Source of the DNA: Pelomonas sp041914785
Lineage (GTDB): Bacteria > Pseudomonadota > Gammaproteobacteria > Burkholderiales > Burkholderiaceae_C
DNA: 64,000 bases
Direction: 5' to 3'
NCBI GenBank assembly: GCA_041914785.1
Contig: JAYSCT010000001.1
Span: 1 to 64,000 of the forward strand
This document shows positions 61,238 to 64,000 of the stretch, piece by piece (positions within the stretch are counted from its first letter, which is position 1; every line of letters begins with the position of its first letter). A program made the translations under genes and the position numbers. Under the pieces are notes generated by a model, which was not told the origin of the DNA, made no database searches, and saw only the letters and a program-made list of their open reading frames with translations.

Positions 61238-62365
61238 TCAGACGCCCCGTGCGCGGTCCGCGTGGAACTGGGCCCGCCAGGCCTCGAAGCGGCCCGCGTC
61301 CAGCGCGTCGCGCATCTCCTGCATCAGCGCCAGGTAGTAGTGCAGGTTGTGCACGCTGGTCAGCATCGGGCCCAGCATCTCGCCGCAGCGGTCCAGGTGG
61401 TGCAGGTAGGCGCGGCTGAAGCCCCGGCAGCATTCGCAGCTGCAGGTCGGGTCCACGGGCGACTCGTCGGCCTTGTAGCGGGCGTTGCGCAGCCGCAGGT
61501 CGCCGAAGCGCGTGAACAGGTGGCCGTTGCGCGCGTTGCGGGTGGGCATCACGCAGTCGAACATGTCGATGCCCTGGCTGACGCCTTCCACCAGGTCTTC
61601 CGGCGTGCCCACGCCCATCAGGTAGCGCGGCTTGTGGGCCGGCAGCTGGTGGCCCGTGTGTTCCAGGATGCGCTGCATCTCGGCCTTGGGCTCACCGACC
61701 GACAGGCCGCCGATGGCGTAGCCCGGCAGGTCCAGCTCGGCCAGGCCGGCCAGCGACGCGTCGCGCAGGTTGGTGTACATGCCGCCCTGCACGATGCCGA
61801 ACAGCGCGTTGGGGTTCTCCAGGCGGTCGAACTCGGTGATGCAACGCTTGGCCCAGCGCAGGCTGAGCTCCATGGACTGCTTCGCCTCGCGTTCGGTCGT
61901 CAGCACGCCCTTGCTCTCGTAGGGCGTGCACTCGTCGAACTGCATGACGATGTCGGAGTTCAGCACCGTCTGGATCTGCATGCTCACCTCGGGCGTCAGC
62001 AGCAGCTTGTCGCCGTTGACGGGCGACGCGAACTTGACGCCCTCCTCGCTGATCTTGCGCATCGCGCCCAGGCTCCACACCTGGAAGCCGCCGGAGTCGG
62101 TCAGGATGGGCTTGTGCCAGCTCTCGAAGCGGTGCAGGCCGCCGAACTGCGTGACGACGTCCAGGCCCGGGCGCATCCACAGGTGGAAGGTGTTGCCGAG
62201 GATGATCTGCGCGCCCATGGCCTCCAGCGACCGCGGCGTGACGCCCTTGACGGTGCCGTAAGTGCCCACGGGCATGAAGATGGGCGTCTGCACGACGCCG
62301 TGGTTGAGCGTGAGCGTGCCGCGGCGGGCGCGGCCTTCGGTGGTGAGGAGGTCGAACTTGAGCAT
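61238..62365 (-). CDS. tgt: tRNA-guanine(34) transglycosylase
   Basis: A 375-residue enzyme, exactly the usual length. It swaps guanine-34 in the GUN anticodons of tRNA-Asp, Asn, His and Tyr for preQ1 in queuosine synthesis. Visible hallmarks: ILTDSGGFQVWSL (catalytic Asp region), the second Asp segment IDMFDCVMPTRNARNG, and the zinc ligands in CSCECC with the downstream His of YLHH. ATG 62365 is used; the frame upstream is not coding. queA, the next step of the pathway, ends 1.4 kb upstream on the same strand, separated by two opposed genes. Confidence 0.97.
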   Translation of the reverse strand: MLKFDLLTTEGRARRGTLTLNHGVVQTPIFMPVGTYGTVKGVTPRSLEAMGAQIILGNTFHLWMRPGLDVVTQFGGLHRFESWHKPILTDSGGFQVWSLGAMRKISEEGVKFASPVNGDKLLLTPEVSMQIQTVLNSDIVMQFDECTPYESKGVLTTEREAKQSMELSLRWAKRCITEFDRLENPNALFGIVQGGMYTNLRDASLAGLAELDLPGYAIGGLSVGEPKAEMQRILEHTGHQLPAHKPRYLMGVGTPEDLVEGVSQGIDMFDCVMPTRNARNGHLFTRFGDLRLRNARYKADESPVDPTCSCECCRGFSRAYLHHLDRCGEMLGPMLTSVHNLHYYLALMQEMRDALDAGRFEAWRAQFHADRARGV

Positions 62366-62374
62366 GGGCTCGGG

Positions 62375-62403
62375 ATTGTCGCAGCCGGGGGCTGCGCGAC
62401 AAT
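62375..62403. promoter_or_regulatory. Overlapping divergent promoters between tgt and the binding-protein gene
   Basis: ATTGTCGC (62375-62382) and GCGACAAT (62396-62403) are perfect reverse complements, with AGCC/GGCT pairing inside. Read on the plus strand, TTGTCG acts as a -35 and GACAAT as a -10 with 16-bp spacing; the minus strand reads identically. Each -10 lies only 5 bp (plus) or 9 bp (minus) from the start codon, so both transcripts would be leaderless or nearly so. Confidence 0.45.
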
Positions 62404-62408
62404 GCGGC

Positions 62409-63227
62409 ATGCCTCGCCGAAGCCCGTCCTGGCGGCACGTCGCCGCGTTTTGCGCCTGGTCGGTCGCATGGGCCGGCCCGGCGGCGGCCGAGACGTCCTC
62501 GCGTTGCGGGCCCCATGTGGCGGGCCTGTATATCTACAGCCCGTTCTACGAGGAGGTGCCGGAGCGCCGCGGGCTGGACCTGGACATGCTGCAGGAGCTG
62601 GAGAGGCGGTCGGGCTGCGCGCTGCGCAGCGTCGTGGAGTCCCGGCTGCGCATCTGGGACCAGATGCGCCGCGGCGTGCTGCAGCTGACGCTGTCCTCCG
62701 TCATCACGCCCGAACGCCGCGAGGTGGCCGAGATCCATCCCTACCTGCAGGCCCGCTTCCAGCTGATGCTGCAGGGCCGCGCGATGACCGGCGTGTCCAC
62801 GCTGGCGGACTTCGAGGCCGACCCGAAGCTGCACCTGCTGGGCGTGCGCGGCTATGCCTACGGCCCCACCTTCGGCCCGCTGACGCAGCGGCTGCGCCAG
62901 CAGGGGCGGCTGGTGGAAGCCAGCGACTTCCAGACCGCCGTGCGCATGTTCCGCGCCGGCCGCGCCGACGGCCTCATCCTGGCACCGTCGGCCATTCCCG
63001 ACGTGTTGGCGGCCTACCGGGGAGGCCCGGCCCCCCGCGTGATCGACCCCGCGCCGCATGAGCGCGTGCTGGTGGGCATGGCGATGAGCCTGACCATGCC
63101 GGGGGGCGACCGCCAGCGTCTGGCGCAGGCGCTGGCCGCCATGCGGCAGGACGGCACGCTGCAGGCGCTGGTGATGCGCCATTTCGGCGAGTACGGCGCG
63201 CGCATGTTGCTGCCGCGCGGCGAGTGA
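62409..63227 (+). CDS. Periplasmic substrate-binding protein (amino-acid-binding family 3 type)
   Basis: A 272-residue secreted protein. ATG 62409 gives a signal peptide ending in WAGPAAAE (about residue 27). The mature region follows the family 3 solute-binding pattern: GLDLDMLQELERRSGC, then SSVITPERREVAEIHPYL, the hinge region LLGVRGYAYG and a C-terminal RQRLAQALAAMRQDGTLQALVMRHF. No transporter genes are nearby, so it may serve sensing or an orphan uptake system. The ligand is unknown. No clear ribosome site is present, in line with the leaderless promoter proposed just upstream. Confidence 0.85.
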   Translation: MPRRSPSWRHVAAFCAWSVAWAGPAAAETSSRCGPHVAGLYIYSPFYEEVPERRGLDLDMLQELERRSGCALRSVVESRLRIWDQMRRGVLQLTLSSVITPERREVAEIHPYLQARFQLMLQGRAMTGVSTLADFEADPKLHLLGVRGYAYGPTFGPLTQRLRQQGRLVEASDFQTAVRMFRAGRADGLILAPSAIPDVLAAYRGGPAPRVIDPAPHERVLVGMAMSLTMPGGDRQRLAQALAAMRQDGTLQALVMRHFGEYGARMLLPRGE

Positions 63228-63236
63228 CGGAGCCCC

Positions 63237-63842
63237 ATGCCGCTGACGCTGGCCGCCCCCGCGCGGTATGAGCTGATCGTCAAGAAGAGCCGCTTCCTCG
63301 GCTGCGTGGAGCCCTGTGCCGACCGCGCCGCGGCGCTGGCCCGCGTCGCGCAGCTGCGCGCCGAACACCCCGGCGCCGCCCATGTCTGCTGGGCGCTGCT
63401 GGCCGGCGGCCATTCCGCCGCCAATGACGACGGCGAGCCCGGCGGCACCGCCGGCCGGCCCATGCTGGACGTGCTGCGCCACCAGGGGCTGGACGGCGTG
63501 CTGGCCACGGCCGTGCGCTACTGGGGCGGCGTGAAGCTGGGCGCCGGCGGGCTGGTGCGGGCCTACACGGACTGCATCGCCCAGGCGCTGCTGACGGCCG
63601 ACAAGATAGCCCGCGTCGCCCAGGCCGAGCTGGGCTGCGAGCTGCCCTACGAGCTGGAGGGGCGGCTGCGCCGGCTCGTCGAGCAGCACGGCGCACAGTT
63701 GCTGGACGTGCGGCACGAGGCGCGCGTGCACATGCGCTTCGCGCTGCCGGTCACCTCACGGGCCGCGTTCACGGCCGCCGTCGACGAGGCCGGTCAGGGG
63801 CGCGTCGCGTGGGCCCGTGAAAGCAGCATCGCGTCGCCGTAG
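63237..63842 (+). CDS. YigZ/IMPACT family protein
   Basis: A 201-residue protein of the IMPACT (UPF0029, YigZ) family. The signature segment is NDDGEPGGTAGRPML followed by AVRYWGGVKLGAGGLVRAY. The C-terminal 70 residues match the family's second, ferredoxin-like domain. It is a cytoplasmic protein whose bacterial role is unsettled and possibly linked to translation or nucleic-acid binding. It starts 9 bp after the binding-protein stop with GGAG upstream, and its last 49 bp overlap the convergent queA 3' end. Confidence 0.93.
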   Translation: MPLTLAAPARYELIVKKSRFLGCVEPCADRAAALARVAQLRAEHPGAAHVCWALLAGGHSAANDDGEPGGTAGRPMLDVLRHQGLDGVLATAVRYWGGVKLGAGGLVRAYTDCIAQALLTADKIARVAQAELGCELPYELEGRLRRLVEQHGAQLLDVRHEARVHMRFALPVTSRAAFTAAVDEAGQGRVAWARESSIASP

Positions 63843-64000
63843 CTGAAGAAGCGGTAGCGCTGCGCAATCGCGTGGCGGTACAGCGCCATGACCTGCGCAT
63901 GCCCGGCCAGCGCGCTGACCAGCATCATCAGCGTGCTCCTGGGCAGGTGGAAGTTGGTGACGAGCCGGTCGACGACGCGGAACTCGAAACCCGGTGTGAT
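63794..64000 (-). CDS. queA: S-adenosylmethionine:tRNA ribosyltransferase-isomerase, C-terminal part
   Basis: The last 68 codons of a gene cut by the window end, with its stop at 63794-63796. The translation ITPGFEFRVVDRLVTNFHLP, then STLMMLVSALAG and YRFFSYGDAMLL, is the highly conserved C-terminus of QueA, which transfers and isomerises the ribosyl moiety of SAM onto preQ1 in tRNA to form epoxyqueuosine. The start lies beyond position 64000. It is the pathway partner of tgt on the same strand and overlaps yigZ tail to tail. Confidence 0.95.
   Translation of the reverse strand: MTPGFEFRVVDRLVTNFHLPRSTLMMLVSALAGHAQVMALYRHAIAQRYRFFSYGDAMLLSRAHATRP

Overview
The window is GC-rich bacterial DNA with dense, often overlapping genes and many ATGA or TTGA stop/start junctions. 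Gene content (queA/tgt, YigZ, DUF2145, an LplT-PlsC fusion, PEP-CTERM and CPBP proteins) and the style of the dispersed repeats point to a betaproteobacterium of the order Burkholderiales, probably of the Roseateles/Rubrivivax/Leptothrix type. This placement is inference from gene content; no rRNA gene is present. A 10-N assembly gap lies at 26365-26374.

Layout. (1) 1-5725: a dispersed repeat, an MFS transporter coupled to a cytoplasmic trehalase, a CPBP membrane protease, a DJ-1/PfpI protein, a ribbon-helix-helix protein and an XRE regulator (minus strand). (2) 5917-12426: a tightly coupled plus-strand run of nine genes for membrane and lipid proteins: YiaA/B-like protein, a small secreted protein, DUF2145, an LplT-PlsC fusion, three tandem paralogous mini membrane proteins, an Lgt-like protein lacking the usual catalytic His, and a large multi-cysteine radical SAM protein resembling tetraether lipid synthase (Tes). 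(3) 12543-15627: a PhnD-like periplasmic binding protein followed 4 bp later by a hybrid PAS sensor kinase. (4) 15572-61042, all minus strand: a giant gene (about 11,980 codons) whose product starts with an LEPR-XLL-like motif and carries N-terminal RTX blocks, about 17 CARDB repeats, Ig/cadherin-like repeats, a dockerin-like pair, a lipase-like GHSRG segment and a metzincin-like HELGH segment. Downstream follow a PEP-CTERM protein, a TolC-like outer-membrane protein, a GAF-like/HlyD fusion, a PqqD-like/M50/HlyD fusion, a truncated SecA-like ATPase, a second periplasmic adaptor and a membrane protein. (5) 61238-64000: tgt, a periplasmic binding protein, yigZ and the 3' end of queA.

The most interesting proposal is region 4. 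The order cargo - outer-membrane channel - two membrane-anchored adaptors (one carrying an intact M50 zinc site) - SecA-like motor - periplasmic adaptor, with no type I ABC ATPase, looks like a dedicated export machine for the giant protein. Region 2 may be an unusual lipid-remodelling operon. Both proposals are inferences from domain content and gene order, and the decisive tests are given in the findings.
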